This document shows positions 28,939-42,557 of a stretch of 64,000 nucleotides of DNA, in pieces. The stretch's first letter is position 1. Every line of letters begins with the position of its first letter. A program made the position numbers and the translations under genes. The notes beneath the pieces are model-generated. The model worked only from the letters and a program-made list of their open reading frames with translations. It made no database searches and had not been told where the DNA came from. The stretch is from Pomphorhynchus laevis (Eukaryota; Acanthocephala; Palaeacanthocephala; Echinorhynchida; Pomphorhynchidae), in NCBI GenBank assembly GCA_012934845.2, contig WNNJ02001549.1:62001-126000 (forward strand). Reading direction: 5' to 3'.

Positions 28939-31483
28939 TGATATTACGGACGTCGAATGGGAGCTGATTCCATGCTAGTGGGGCGGCGACGAGGAAGGAT
29001 CGGAGACCGTAGTTGTTGGATTAATTGGGAACGTGGAGTAGGAGGGTATGATGTGAACGCAGCGATAGCGAGGTGGGACGAGTGTCGTCTAAGAACATTA
29101 GGTTGATTAACGATGAGGATCCGACAGCGATGATAAGAAAAGTGACGAGAAGAAGGAGGAATTGGATGCGGATGTGGATGGTGGGCCAGGAGAGTTGGGC
29201 AAGATATGTGGATGTGTGGTCAAAGCGACGGAGACGTAGGAGCATTCGAACGACGGAGTTGGTGATGCGTTGTAGGGGTAGGATTATAAATTTTGGAGAA
29301 TTGGCGAAAAGTCTGAGGCAGTAATCGATTTTAGGGAAAAAAGCAATGAAAGAAAAGACATACATGAACGGAAGTCGATAAAATGGCGGATGTCACGGAG
29401 AATCAAGTAATCGAGCAGACCTTTTAACGGACGAAGGGTTTAAGGGAAAGATGATCATCGAAATGGAAGACTAAGAAAGTGAGATTGTGGACTATGGGGA
29501 TGATCGATGAGGCAAAATATACAGTGGGAGGAGATATGTTTGGTTTACGGGGAGGATCCAAATTATTTTGGACTTTTCGGGGTTTAGAACGAGACTTAGA
29601 TAGGAAACACTTTTGTAGATAGAAGAAAGACAGTTGGAGGCAGAAATTGCGATATCGTGTATGCGATGGACGGGTGCATGGGCATATATGATGATCTCAT
29701 CGGAGTATTACATGAAGTTATAGGAGTAAGATTTGATAAACGGAGATACATCACCAAGTAAAAGAGATGGAAGCAGGGTACCTAAGACTGAACCTTGTAG
29801 GACACCACAGAAAGCAGGGATGGGATGAGAGGATGATGAATTTGAACAGATGCGAAAACGACGTTTGGGTAAATATGAGGTAAGCTATGCTACGGATAAG
29901 GAGGAAAACCCGTAATCATAAGGATAAAGGAGAAGAGAGGATAGAGTGGCTGACGATATCGAAGGCGGATGAGAGGTCGAGAAGAAGATGAGAACACTAT
30001 ATAGAGCCCTGTCACAAGAAATGAGTAGGTCGTCGTAAACTTTCATTCAGGCGATTTCCGTTGAGATATTAGAGGGGAAAGCGGATTGGAAAGGAGGGTA
30101 CAGATTTGATGAAGAGAAATAAACGTTGATCTGTATTAAGATAAGGCGCTCTACGAGCTTGGAAAGAGTAGAGAGGAGTGAAATGGGGCGATAGCTCGAA
30201 GGATGTGAGTGGTTCCGCGATTGTTTCTTAAGACGGGGACGAACGATGGCGGATTTCCAGTGTGAATGAAATATACAACTGCGGATGGGCGAGTTAAAAA
30301 GGTAGTGAGGAAACAGGATATTGATTAGCATATGAATTTAAGTATAAGGGTAGGCTGGGGATCGGCAGGTGAGGTTTTGTTGTGAAAGAACATTAGGTCA
30401 GATGAGACTTCGGCAGGTGAGAGGGGGAGAATATGAAAGAGTTCCGGAAGGATAAGTCTAGGCGAGGCAGAGTGGGATAGGATGGAGACCGGGGTGTGAG
30501 AGAGCAACTTGGATATTTTGGGCTGGATAAATGACGAATAATCATGGGCATTGATGTTGCACTCGAAGAGGAGCGAGCAAGGATTGAGTTAAAATTATGC
30601 CAGAGAGTCTTAGATTTGAATGAAGTGAGGATGTTTTGCTACCAGAAGGAGTTGCATTTGATACGTAGTAGGTTGCGATGAGATCATCGATGAGCAAGAT
30701 AGGAATCACGGAAAGACGGGGTGATCGAGCGGAAATCACGTCTGAGAGAGCGGTGATAGACTCGAAAAGCATGACGGAGTTGACGCTTTGAGAGTAGGCA
30801 TTGGATGTCAAACAATGGGGCACGGTGCAAGCGACGGTGTGGGTGAGACTTGAAGGGCAAGAGAAGATCGAGAATGGATGTGAGTTCAGAGTCGAAGAGA
30901 AAGGCGATATAGTGGGGAGATAAATATGTTTTTGTTGGATAGGATAGAGACGATTTGAGTAAGGCAGAGTGGAGAAGGGAGAGGTCAAGATTTGTCTGAG
31001 GGCGCTGTAGGATTGTAGGTAAGTGAGGAGGGGTGTGGTTGTGAGTGAGATTAAGGGTGACGAGAAAGTGATCGGATAGACCAGGATCGAAATGGACAGT
31101 GAGGTGTAGGCAGCAAAATGATCGGGGACAGCGATGATGAGTGCCCCACTAAGGATATGTGTGGAGGAGTGGAGATGGGTTTGTAGTTATAGTTGGATAG
31201 AATGTTGATGAACTGGATTGACTCGGTGAAAGAGAGGCGGTCGAGACGGATGTTGAATTCGCCAAGAATGAGTGATGGGATGTAGGACATTAAAAGTGTG
31301 AGAGGAGATCAGCGAAAAGGTCACATAACGTGACATTCGCATTGAAAACAAGCATCAGAAACCTTCATGACTTCCAATGCCATGTGTAATTATAATGTGG
31401 AATTGTGAAGGAGAAACCTTCATGACTTCCAATGCCATATGTAATTATAATGTGGAATTGTGAAGGCAGTCCGTGCTTCGGAC
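28939..31483 (-). mobile_element. LINE (APE/YADD type), copy 2, uninterrupted
   Basis: From right to left on the minus strand: endonuclease pieces (LGEFNIRLDRLSF at about 31230-31260), a middle region, RT entry (SYRPISLLSTLSKLVERLI, 30130-30230), RT core, and C-terminal PKIDYCLRLFANSP...VLLHVPN with SFLVAA-LAW near 28970. It is about 2.5 kb. Stops and shifts interrupt it repeatedly, and its 3' end is cut at the same base as the copy at 6352. It preserves the empty site of the Naiad insertion at about 30655-30675. Confidence 0.85.
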
Positions 31484-31487
31484 TGCC
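31358..31487. repeat. 55-bp tandem pair plus 9-bp hairpin, copy 2
   Basis: Units at 31358 and 31413, then GGCAGTCCG / CGGACTGCC at 31465-31487, as in copy 1. Confidence 0.8.
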
Positions 31488-32158
31488 TCCAATCGGATCA
31501 GTGGGAAAATGAACAAATATTGTTTATTAAGTAAATGTTGTATCATTATATATAATAATATTATTATATAAATAATAATATTATATATTTTCTCACACGC
31601 CATTTATTATTGCCTCAATAAGCATTTACACATAGGTTCCTTCAAATAGGCCTTTACACATTTTTCAGTCAAATTCCTTCAACCCATCGCTGCCCAAGCA
31701 CGAGGTACGGTACTGACCTTTTATTATGCCACTGTGGCCTTAAGGCATGATACGGAAAACAAAAATGTTTATATAGACAAATAATAAAATATGGCAAGAA
31801 AACATTTAAATCAAAAGTCATTTGCTGTTTTGAATTACCAGTCACTTGCTCGACTGCCTGGCTTAACAATTGCATTAAGATTAATTGGTTTGGGTAATTG
31901 TCTTGGTAATAGTGGTAGTTAGCGAATCGCTTTGCTTGAGTGACAATTAGGAAAGGAGAGTGCGATGTAAGATGAGATGTGGGTGAACACTGACTGTGAC
32001 AAAATTTTCAGCGCGAAAAAATTCGAACGGTCGTGGCATGGGATACGAATCATGCAAAGATTATCGTAAAATCCGTGTTTATGCGCGCAATAAGTAGTAT
32101 TTGCTTTGTGGTATTTGGACAATAGATGGTATTTCTTTATGTTTTCGTGTTGTTTATG
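31488..32158. other. Unassigned sequence (equals 14241-14908)
   Basis: Minus-strand frames at 31669-31875 and 31919-32122 differ at several residues from copy 1 and show no known motif. Confidence 0.3.
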
Positions 32159-32398
32159 TCATAGTAATTTCAAGACATTTAAGGCTGAGGATATTTTAGG
32201 ATCGATTGGAAACAGCTCATTAGTAAATAGTTCAGGGTGTTGTTTGAACGCGGATGTTTTATGGAGATAAAAATGTTGTCGATAGTCTACTAATGGGGGT
32301 TTAATCAATGTGATTGCTGCAATAGGCTTTGAATGGATTTTGGTTGATAAGCCTAAACTTTTTTGATAGTACTTTGATGAAGCGCCATTTACACGCAT
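32159..32398 (-). CDS. Unidentified 79-residue ORF, copy 2
   Basis: It has the same predicted protein as 14909-15151, except that the first of two Met codons is lost. Start MRVNGASSKYYQ, end NVLKLL. The sequence is unchanged while the flanks have drifted, which weakly favours a coding role. No family is recognised. Confidence 0.35.
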   Translation of the reverse strand: MRVNGASSKYYQKSLGLSTKIHSKPIAAITLIKPPLVDYRQHFYLHKTSAFKQHPELFTNELFPIDPKISSALNVLKLL

Positions 32399-32510
32399 CT
32401 TATTGCTTAAAGTTGATACCTCAAAGGTCGGACCATATTACACGTAGGGCCTAAGTTATTTCAGATCGTATTAAAATAAAATAATTATTGATATAATAAT
32501 TGATATGATT

Positions 32511-32545
32511 AGTCATACCAATTAGTCATACTAATTGGTATGACT
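32511..32545. repeat. Perfect 15-bp hairpin, copy 2
   Basis: AGTCATACCAATTAG with CTAATTGGTATGACT around TCATA, identical to 15261-15295. Confidence 0.65.
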
Positions 32546-32777
32546 AAAATGTACCTTACATAAATTATCTAAAAGCAAATTCTCAAGGGACATTAAGAAA
32601 TATGATTTTATATATGTTTAACTCGAGTAAAATATAAAATGAAAACAATTATCATATGAAATAGAATAAATATCGATTGCGTGAAAGTAAACAGTTAATC
32701 GATACAAAGCTGATAGTTCATTGGGATTTGTTACACTTAAAAATTATAAAGGTTATTTTAATTAATAAAAAGGTTTT

Positions 32778-33550
32778 TCCCATTGGAACACCTTTTATTT
32801 GCCTAAATATAAATGTCCCTACTTTTCAATAATTTTGATTTATCGAAAGATATATTTCATTTATTTTTTAAACAGCTACAAACAAATTCATATTCTATAA
32901 AGCTTAAAAATAATTCAGCTATAATTGTGCTACTATTACTTCCCATTGGAACATTTTTTATTTGTCTAAATATAGATGTCCCTACCTTTAAATAATTTTG
33001 ATTTATCAAAATATTAAAGGGTTCTATTAATTCAATTTTATCCATATTTTTATATTTCTTGATGGCTTAATATATAGACGTTATAGTTATTGTGCGTTTA
33101 CATTTAAATCATCATAATTAACTTCTTTCATCAGTTTATCATAATAATTCTTTTGAAGAATTAATACTGAAATAGTGTTTTATACCAGTATTAATTTCGA
33201 TTACCCTGCAATATTTTTTAAAGTGTGCTTCAATTACTTTAAGTATTTTATTCATATAGACAGAAAGTGGTTTTAATGTACATTTAAACGCACTACATAT
33301 GAACCTAGGTTTTATTGGATTTTTATGTATTTTTGGATTCCAATATAATATAGGTATAGTTTTATTATCTAATTCAACATTTATACCCTTTTTATTCATT
33401 ATAGAACAGTGACTTGTAATAATTGTTTCAAAACTCAACAGTCAATAGTTGTTATTATATAGTTATCCTTTATTTTAGTAAGTTCTGTATACATATCTTT
33501 ATTAATTTGATCTTTCCTTTTGTAATTGTTTGTTAATTTCATTTTATTTT
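32778..33550 (-). mobile_element. Decayed Naiad PLE fragment, inverted, copy 2
   Basis: This is the equivalent of 15535-16310. An RT motif B frame (FRQIKNVPMGSNSSTIIAEL) lies at 32857-33045 and the RT entry (LYWNPKIHKNPIKPRF) at 33139-33438, with motif A deleted between them. Confidence 0.75.
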
Positions 33551-34751
33551 TAATTTATGTAATAAGGATTATTTTATGAAGGAATAGCTGATAAATTAAA
33601 AAAGAGCTAATTTTTAGACCAGTTTATAAAGTTGCTACTAAAAAGTTGTACATCTTCGTTATGAAGATGTACAGAGTATTTTTCATTAAAATCTATAAGA
33701 GCAGATTAATACGCACTTACAATTCATGAGATCCCAGCAACGACGACCAACTCGAATCGTTATTTAAATTCGAAAATAAGAGGTGATTATTACACTTATA
33801 GTAAATAGTTCACTATTTTCATTTAAAGGATATTTGTGCTTATAAGAGACTGTTCTGCGTGAAAATTATGCTTTTACATAAATTTGATAAGCGTGTTGAA
33901 TAACATTACAATGTATCGAGCATATTTTTCGAATAATTCAATTTTACAGACGACTTGGCGGTAAACTAATATGTTACATGACCTATTTTTCAACTGTAAC
34001 ATTAGTCCGTCTTTCGTAAGAACTGTGACAGTAGGATTTTGTTTTGAATACAGCAATTTAGTGGAAGATGAGTTATATTTAAAAGAACATAAGGTACTTC
34101 CTCTTCGCTAAATATTATTATATAAATTAAAATGAATTAATTCAACATTTCCTTAAATTGTCGATTCTAAAAATATACAATAGTGAAATTGTTTAACTTT
34201 AAATAAAAACGTTAAACATCAGAGATAGTTTAATTGATGTTATATTTTATTTATATTTTTAAGACTTATATGAATAAATGAATGTTTATTCATTTTATTA
34301 ATAATTTAATAAATTATTTATATTTTAAAAATTTTCAATATTTTTTAATTACTTTTAATTATTTTTAATGAATAAATAAATATTTATTTTATATTTGTAA
34401 TATAATATAAAAATTATATTTATTATTTAGAATTTTTGCTTGATATTATTTATTAACGTTTATAAATTTCTATATTATTTATATGTTTTCTAATATTATT
34501 TTAATGTTTAATTGGTTTACACAATGTAAACTTCTAAAAGTGTAAACATTTTACACATTGTAAAATGTTTAGTTAAATACTAAAAAATACTGTTAGTTAA
34601 AAAAATACTTAGAAAATCCTGTTTAGTTAAAAAATACTTAGAAAATACTGTTTACTTAAATACTCAGTGGAAAGATATTCAAATCATCCTAAATTGAAAA
34701 TTAAGTAAAAAATATATAAATATTAATATTTATATATAAATTATAAATACA
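33551..34751. other. AT-rich spacer (equals 16311-17510)
   Basis: No gene is recognised. Confidence 0.35.
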
Positions 34752-35895
34752 AATACATGTATTTCCTCTGATGACGTTTGATTATCTAGTGTACCTTATT
34801 CTGAAACAGAATATATTAGTAAAATATATAGTATATTATTCATTAATAAACATTTCCGGCTGGGTGTGCATATGATCAAACAGAGAAGTGAGTTTTAAGG
34901 AAAACCAACAATTTTGTCTCAATATCCGGTTGGTTATAAACAATATTAATTAATATTCTATATTAATTCATTTTTTATTTACAGCTGAGAAAGCAGTTCT
35001 TGCAATTTTTATATTCGCATTTACGAGAAAATACGGACTTTTGAAATCGGAGTTTTTCGATACTCACTCGTCTGTCAATTCAGCGTATTTTTTTGGTTAC
35101 AAATCTTTCAAATTTTCAAAGTTGTGTGGTACCATCATAAATGAAGGTGTTCTGCTTAATATGGTATGACTGCTTATATAGTATGCGTGGATGTTCAAAA
35201 ATATGTTTCTTGTAAATTTAAATATATAATCTTTACGATATAAATAAAAAGTAGTTTTAATTGATTTTAATTTAATGCTCATATCAAAATATATACTTTC
35301 TTTATCATTAATATTGGTTTTATTAAGAATGAGGCTACCTGGATAAATTTGTTTGTTTATTGAATAAAATTTGTTAGAGTTAAATACACGTATATAATAA
35401 ATATATCAAAACATATTTTTTATATAAAATTATATAAATTATATAAATCATTTTTTATATAAATTGTATAACATCTTATATTTATTAAACATTTATCTTT
35501 TCTTTTTATCTATTTTTACTCAGTTATCTGATCATTAAAAACAAAAATGTATTAATTGTTTTAATTGCCTTTCTGGGTAAATTTGTTCGCTTATTGTTTA
35601 AAAATTGTTAGTATTAAATGCACATATATCATCAATATATCGAAACATATATTTCATATATTTATATGGTAATATTTTTTTACACAGTTATGAACAAATT
35701 CATATTCTATTAGGCTTAAAAACAAGTAAGCTATAATTGGGCTACTATTACCACCCATTGGAACACCTTTTATTTGTCTAAATATAGATTAAAATATTTA
35801 AAGATTTAAAGTATTTAAAGATTTTAATAATTCAATTTTGTCCTTATATTTATATTTACTTGATGGTTTAATTTTTGTTAGATAGGCGTTACAGT
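34752..35895 (-). mobile_element. Decayed Naiad PLE 3' half, inverted, copy 2
   Basis: This is the equivalent of 17511-18660, with the same internal duplication of the motif C/D region and the same foreign insert. Confidence 0.7.
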
Positions 35896-36222
35896 TATAA
35901 AATTGCGTTCGGAGAAAATGTTATCATTAGTTGGATCTTTATCCGAGAAAAATAAGAAAAAGTTTCTGTCTTTAAATCTTACTCTTTAATATTATTTAAT
36001 ATTCTTATATTATATATTATCTTTTAAAATTGCGCCCGAAGAGAATGTAATCATTAGTTGGCTCGTTATCTTGCAAAAATTAGAAACAGTATTATTTTTG
36101 AATTTTCGCTAATGCGATTGGCCTCTTCAGAAAACACTAGTCTTCGATAAATGATGACATTGTAGATAAAACATAAAAACGGAAGAATTTAACTGATACG
36201 TTGTTCAACCAAACTCTTGTCC

Positions 36223-36980
36223 GGCGGTAATTTTAATTGCTTTTATTGCCTTGCATGGTTGATGCATTTTCAATGTGCACCGCCTTCTGTATCAAACGAC
36301 GACTTATATCTGGCTCATATTCAAGAACAGTTGTCTTGCCAAAATCAATCGTATGTGAGGTGTATAACCAATGATTGAATATTGCTGAAGAAACGTCGCC
36401 TATGTTAAGATTACCATTGTGTTGTTCAGGTATCTTTAATAGTTCTTGTTTGGTTTGACCGATGTAGACTTTGTTGCAATCTTTACAAGGGATGCATACA
36501 ATACTTCGTTTTTCGAATATGTTGGTTTCGTTTTGAAAAAAGAGGTTAGAGAAGGTCGTTTTTTGTGTTAAATTATATTTCGTTGCCCATCACTCTTCAG
36601 TGAATCGATCAATCTATTATTATACTCTTCCGAAATATAAGTGGTAGTAAAGAAATTGTTGTGGATGTCTTTATTTTGGATTTCTTTGACTTTGTTCTTC
36701 ACTCTAATTCTTTTGGCCTTGATAAAAAGGATTGCTTGATAGCTCGCAGAGGATACTGTCTTTTTAATAGCATAGTAGATATTTCACAGTACCTAATACG
36801 TATTCTATTGTCCGTAGAACAAATTTTCATAGCTCTATAGTACAATGCAACAGACTCCTGGATTTTATATATAGTAGGTTTGTCAGTGGATCAAACGGTA
36901 AATCCCTAGAGTATGCTATCTTTCCTATGTACGTCTGTCTCCTCAAGCATTTGCCGTCAAAATGTTTATGTCAAGATAAA
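36223..36980 (-). mobile_element. Ordinary Penelope-like element fragment, copy 2
   Basis: This is the equivalent of 18985-19740. Here the nuclease motif reads CKDCNKVYIGQTKQ, with the Y-I-G intact, then HTIDFGKTTVLEYE. The nuclease lies after an RT-tail-like segment on the minus strand, the ordinary PLE order. Confidence 0.65.
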
Positions 36981-37317
36981 ATTATGTTTATCAGAATTCT
37001 TGTATGTAACATTCCATTGAATAGCCGAATCTTCCATGTTCAGCAATAAAAAATAAAATAATTAATAAAATTAATATTTTTAATATTTTTTATTAAAAAA
37101 TAAATTTGTAGCATCTTACTTCTTCCGTTTGCTCAGCAAAAAAGCTTAGCCGATTTGTATACGACCAGAGGGCTGGCTCCTTTCTAATGCAACGCATAAG
37201 TACTGCCTTACAAATTGGCAATGGTTGATCAGTTCTGGCGTCGCTTACACAACACTGCATGCAATTGAACGTCTACACTACAAAGACATAAAGTCATTCA
37301 TTTTGCTCGCACTTGTA

Positions 37318-37680
37318 ATCTTAAAATGTCATTATTTAATGTATTATATTTTATATTATATGGTATGCATGAATGCTCATGCAAAAATATGTTTTTTGTA
37401 AATTTAAATATATCATCTTTTCGATATAAATTAATCGTACTTAAAATTGATGTTAATTTAATGTTCATATCTAAATATACACCTTCGTGATCATTGATAT
37501 TGTTTTTATTAAGAATAACGCTTTCTGGATAAATGTGCTCACTAATTGAATAAAAATTATTAGAATTAAATACACATATATCATCAATGTATCGAAACAT
37601 ATATTTCATATATTTATATAGTTTAGATTTAGTTTTTACACAGTTATGAACAAATTCAAATTCTATAAAATCTGATATTT
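37318..37680 (-). mobile_element. Naiad PLE fragment, inverted, cut by deletion
   Basis: This is the equivalent of the right third of 21436-22345. RT motif C to thumb (YIDDICVF ... IFKFTKNIFLHEHSC) is retained in a 103-codon frame, and the rest, including the 3' module, is gone with the 1.9-kb deletion. Confidence 0.8.
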
Positions 37681-37765
37681 ACGTCATATCAGATATGTGA
37701 TATTTACGTATAATATCTGATATTTACGTCATATATATGTTACGTCATATCAGATATTAATTCAT
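37668..37765. repeat. Nested palindromic repeat, copy 2
   Basis: The same TCTGATATTTACGTCATAT units as 22337-22430. Confidence 0.6.
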
Positions 37766-38179
37766 CAAAATTATTTGATGAACTAACTAAAATAGAAACT
37801 GCTTACAGCTTTTAGGGAATTCTTGAGATCTTAATTTTATTGCCGTAAATTGTGGCCGCAGAATGGACAAGCTGTTTTATTGTTTTGCACACTCTCACAA
37901 TGAAGACATTAATATGGCACTTGTGTTATTTCGTCTTTGATAAATATGATATTGAAGTATAAAATGTCATGTGATTTTATCTATAAAATGTTACTAGAAT
38001 TTTACTGCGTCTTTGTCATTTGCATTTTATAATGGCATTTACAAGGATATTGTCTTCATAATTATTAGAAGTAATTTTCCATCGACGTATTGTTATCAAA
38101 TATTCCAGAATGGCGAGAATGTTCCGCAAAGATAAACTGAGGGTAGATGAATTTAGTCGGAACAAAAAGCAGTGCCATC

Positions 38180-39078
38180 TCATATTTGAATTCAAATTTT
38201 ATTTATATGGATTTACCCAATAATGGGCATAGTAATGCTATATTTTTGCAAATAAGTTTAAATACGTTTTAGTATTTTTAGAACTTAATATTAAGTTTCT
38301 AAGATTTCTAATTTAAAAAACTTTTAGTAAATGAATAAAATTTTTAAAAATATAATTTAAAATATCATTGCATATTTATCTTATATTTTATAATATAAAA
38401 TATAAATTTCGTGTTTTTATACTTTCTATGCATAAAAATTAAATTTATGCATATATTTTTAATTTAAAAACTATACATTTTTATTTTGATACGTTCTGTA
38501 TATAAATAAATGTAAATTGATTTATCTTTTATAGACAATAAATTTCTATAGTTTTATACTTTCTATACATAAATAAATAAAAAATTTATATATTTTTGAT
38601 TTATAAGATTTATTTCTGTATTTTTACATTTTCTCTTCATTGATAAAAATCAATTTTATTTTATATTTTAAATATATTTTAATATTTTTTATTCTTTTTT
38701 AAATAAAATATAAATAATATATTTTATTATTTATATATAATATAAATAATATTTTAAATATTAGAAATTTTTTATATTTTAAATATAAAAATATGTTTTC
38801 TTTCTATTAAAATAATTAATTATTATTTTATTAAGTTTATCCTCGAATTGATTTTACGTATTTTTTGCCTTAGAAAACAATTAACACAATATATATAAAA
38901 TACCTAATACTATAGACGTTAAAAGACAATAAAATTACGAGACAGTTTAGTACTAACTCATATTCGAATTCAAATTTTATTTTATATGGATTTACCCAAT
39001 TATGGGCATAGTAATGCTATATTTTTACAATTAAGTTTAAATACGTTTTAGTATTTTTAGAACTACTTAATATTAAGT
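38180..39078. repeat. Direct repeat pair around AT-rich segment, copy 2
   Basis: This is the equivalent of 22848-23747, with repeats at about 38180-38300 and 38956-39078. Confidence 0.55.
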
Positions 39079-39165
39079 TTCTTTCTTTTTTATATATCAA
39101 AATATTTTTTACAATTATTTAGTACAAATTTTTATATCCAAATTACTTATTTACTATATATAATT

Positions 39166-39300
39166 TGCCCCTCTGCAATGTTGAGCCGAAGAATATGAAT
39201 TGAAACTTAATAGCATAGCAGTTCCTTTAGGTGATCTCTAATTTTAAATTCTTACCTTTTATAAATCTAAAATATTAGCATCCAAAGTATTTACAAACTC
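39166..39300 (+). mobile_element. Solo Naiad-type 3' module, copy 2
   Basis: The same blocks as 23826-23960. Confidence 0.55.
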
Positions 39301-39439
39301 TTAATTAAAATATTTATAATGTTATAAGATAAATAATATAACATATTATATATAATAATTCTGAATTACCATAATAATTCTGTATTAATTCTAATACATG
39401 GTATATTTGATAGAATTACATTTTGCCAACATATATTAG

Positions 39440-39640
39440 TTTTAAAAGACATTTTACCCTCATGAGAACAGTTAAAATTTATTTGACGTTTCGGCTAATC
39501 TCAGTGACCATTTTCATAAATGTGCCACCTTTTCAAGAAAAGGTCCCTGAGATTGACCCTGGCTAAGGGTCACTGAGATTGACCGAAACGTCAAATAATT
39601 TATTACGGTTTTCGTGTGTGTAAAATGTCTTTCGAGAGTA
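39440..39640. repeat. ~200-bp palindromic element, third copy
   Basis: The same arms (AAAGACATTTTACCC with GTGTAAAATGTCTTT) as 24105-24305. It is again followed by CAGCTAACTGAGTC. Confidence 0.7.
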
Positions 39641-39651
39641 ACAAAATAATA

Positions 39652-40220
39652 AATCAGCTAACTGAGTCAACGTATTTAATGGCCCGTTGTAAATTTAGTC
39701 TGAGTCAACTAAACTAGGTGGCGACACCGAAAAAGCAACGTTAAAAATTATGACTTAAAAGTTACATGTACTCAACCAGATTGAAAAAATACATAAGTAC
39801 TCGTGATTTTAATTTTAGATCTTTTAAATGTAACAGAAAAAATTGTATAGTTTGTGATGTAATAAATAATAATTGTATCGTAAGTAATACGACAAACAAA
39901 TGTTTTTCATTAAATATTAATAATAATTGTAACTCAATACCGCAGGTGTAGTGTATCTAATACAATGCACATGTGGATTGCAATATATAGGAAAAACATA
40001 TCAAATGTTAAAAACTAGGTTTAGGCAACACATATATAATATACAGCATAATAGTCAAACTATATTTAATAAACATATAAGATTTATATGACATTATATT
40101 AAAAACTGTAAATTATTTATTTTAGAACATATTATTGAAGAAAACATTTCAATATTAAATCAAAAACTATTAGAAAAAGAAGATTTTTTGATTAAAACGC
40201 TAAAGTTAAATTAGTAATAA
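39652..40220 (+). mobile_element. Naiad PLE 5' end, copy 2
   Basis: This is the equivalent of 24320-24890. The three-way-junction leader (about 39682-39738), ATG at 39766, cysteine cluster and GIY-YIG core all end at the same truncation point. Confidence 0.8.
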
Positions 40221-41853
40221 ATTTATTAAATTATTAATAAAGTTAAATATAATTTTAAGTCTCAGTCAATTTTGGTGTCCATTTGGTAAAATGTTCACTG
40301 TGATTTCTCTAAAAGTCAAATGAATTATTAATTATTTTATTATTATAAATTATTAATTTATTAATCGATAAATGTTCTGTTTAATCAATACAAATGTCGT
40401 CAAACAGAAGATGTGTGCATATGCCCTTAAAATAGTAAGTTTAAAGCAATCTAATTTAAGTTGTTTTATTGACAACAATATTAATAAATCTCTCAATAAT
40501 TTATTAATATAAATAATATTACGTAATAATGCCATTAAATAAAATTACACGAATTTTACTTGCCAGATAACAAATTTATAAGTTCTAAACAAATTCAATG
40601 ATTATATTTGTTAATACAATAATTAGCTTTACTGTTTTCTATGCAATTTTATAATTTTTTTATAATTTTATAATTTTAAATCTACATTTTCTGTCTTCAC
40701 TTATTGATCATTTTGCAAACTAATTTATCGATAATTAACCAACAATGCGATTCATTCTTTAACATTTTTAGTTAAAGAATTTTTTAACACTTTAGCATTG
40801 GGTTTAATCTAATTCCATATAAAAGCTAAACGATGCTATCTTAAAATATTAAAAGTTCATATGACATATAAATATGGCGTTAAACATTACAACTTCTCTT
40901 ATAAAACCGTAGTTTCATGTTTTTAGTACGATCAATGCCATCAATTTTGAGCAAAACTAGACTTGATTAGAATATTATTCGCTTAAAATCAGTTAAATGT
41001 AACGTTTTAATCACAGAGCAATTAATAAATTACTTGTTGAAAATTGCATTCGTGTGGAACTTAACTTGTTTCATTTTGCTGAAAAAAGTTATAGACACGA
41101 GTATTTATTTTACAACTACTTTATTCGCAAGCTTCCGACGGTTTGTTATTCGCAAGCATATACTGGATTAATTTGAATTACAAAAGTCCTTTATATACGA
41201 ATGAAATACGAATATACACTAAAGAAAGCAGCGCATAATTCATTCACGGAAGAAAACAGCACAACTACTTGGAAGACCAAATGCTTTTATGTTGATAAAA
41301 AGCGAATTTTAAGCGAATAATTAAGTGCTAACCGTGCTAACCGAATTATTAAATGCTAACCTAATTGTAATTTCAAGTCTCAGATAAAATTGTTGCCTAT
41401 CATGGGCATCTGCTGCGTTGTAATATGCAAAGATTCCTTTATATGGATTATCAGGATCAGCACATCCTTAATCTGGATGTGCTGCTTATAACGCAGACAG
41501 TCTTCGTTTCCTCGATGTTAAGCATATGATCCTCGTCAGGACGTGGTTCGTAATTGATAAAGTCAAATCGCCCCGCTTGAATGTATTGATCAGAGTTCGC
41601 AATGATACGGTTTAGCATGAAAATGGCAACCCTCTAAATCTGAATTGATTATGAACTGTTATCTATTCAAGACAACTGTTGGCAGATTAATTTCAATTGA
41701 ATTAATTTGGATGTTCAATAGATTATTTCTAAAATTATTTAACATTGAAATAATATGAAATTGTAGTGGATACTTGCCATTGTAAAAAATAACTTAATTT
41801 ATTAACTTAATTTACATACTTTTATTACAAATATATGTCGAAGTAAATTGTAA
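40221..41853. other. Gene-free spacer (equals 24891-26523)
   Basis: It holds the nested AGCACATCC / GGATGTGCT hairpin near 41418-41505 and a minus-strand AATAAA at about 41821-41826. No gene is seen. Confidence 0.4.
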
Positions 41854-42264
41854 ATTATTTTAAAGTTCAAACACATAATCACCATCATCAAATATGTGAC
41901 TTATGGCAGTTACGACTTCCTTGACAAGTTCACAGACTCTATCACTCGTTTCAGATTTTACTTTAGATTTAGATATATCCAAAGTCTTTTGCAAGATTAG
42001 GTCTCCGTGATATTTAAGATTCGTGAAATCGTCATTATTGGAGTAACTTGATATTTCTAATGGCAACTCAGGATTAGGAAGTTTATTCAGACCCGCATTG
42101 CTCCAACCTGTATTCAGGTTGAAATCGTCGGCGGATAGGCATTTTCCACATTTTGAATTAAAGCGAATTTTGTACGAATGTCCACACGCATAGCATCGTT
42201 CACTAACCAAGTGTCCGACTACGTTACAATTTATTTCCAGTTTAGCTTAACACAACGCAACATC
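41854..42264 (-). CDS. Unidentified zinc-ribbon-like ORF, copy 2
   Basis: This is the same predicted protein as 26524-26934 with one Asn-to-Asp change. The CxxC pairs (CYAC, CGKC), the acidic end FDDGDYVFEL, the stop and the downstream poly(A) signal are all kept. Confidence 0.45.
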
Positions 42265-42460
42265 AGCTACTTTAAAAATTCAATAAATTAACAGAAATAA
42301 ATTGTTCATATTGATATATGATTTTGCAGCAAAACAACAGCTCAGCAACAAAAATTAATCAACCGATCTTATTTTGTTCAATTCAATTTAAGGCGGAATT
42401 ATATCAGGATTGTATCAGCACTTTTCTTTTGTAGATATTAATAAAATTTTATATGTGAAT

Positions 42461-42557
42461 ACCTCTCCTTTTTCGTATTATATAATATGACGTTGGATTA
42501 TATATTATGAGAGGTCGGATTATATTTATATAATCCGACCTCTCCTTTTTCGTATTC
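42461..42557. repeat. Palindromic LINE junction, copy 2
   Basis: The same GAGGTCGGATTATA / TATAATCCGACCTC hairpin flanked by CCTCTCCTTTTTCGTATT blocks. Confidence 0.7.
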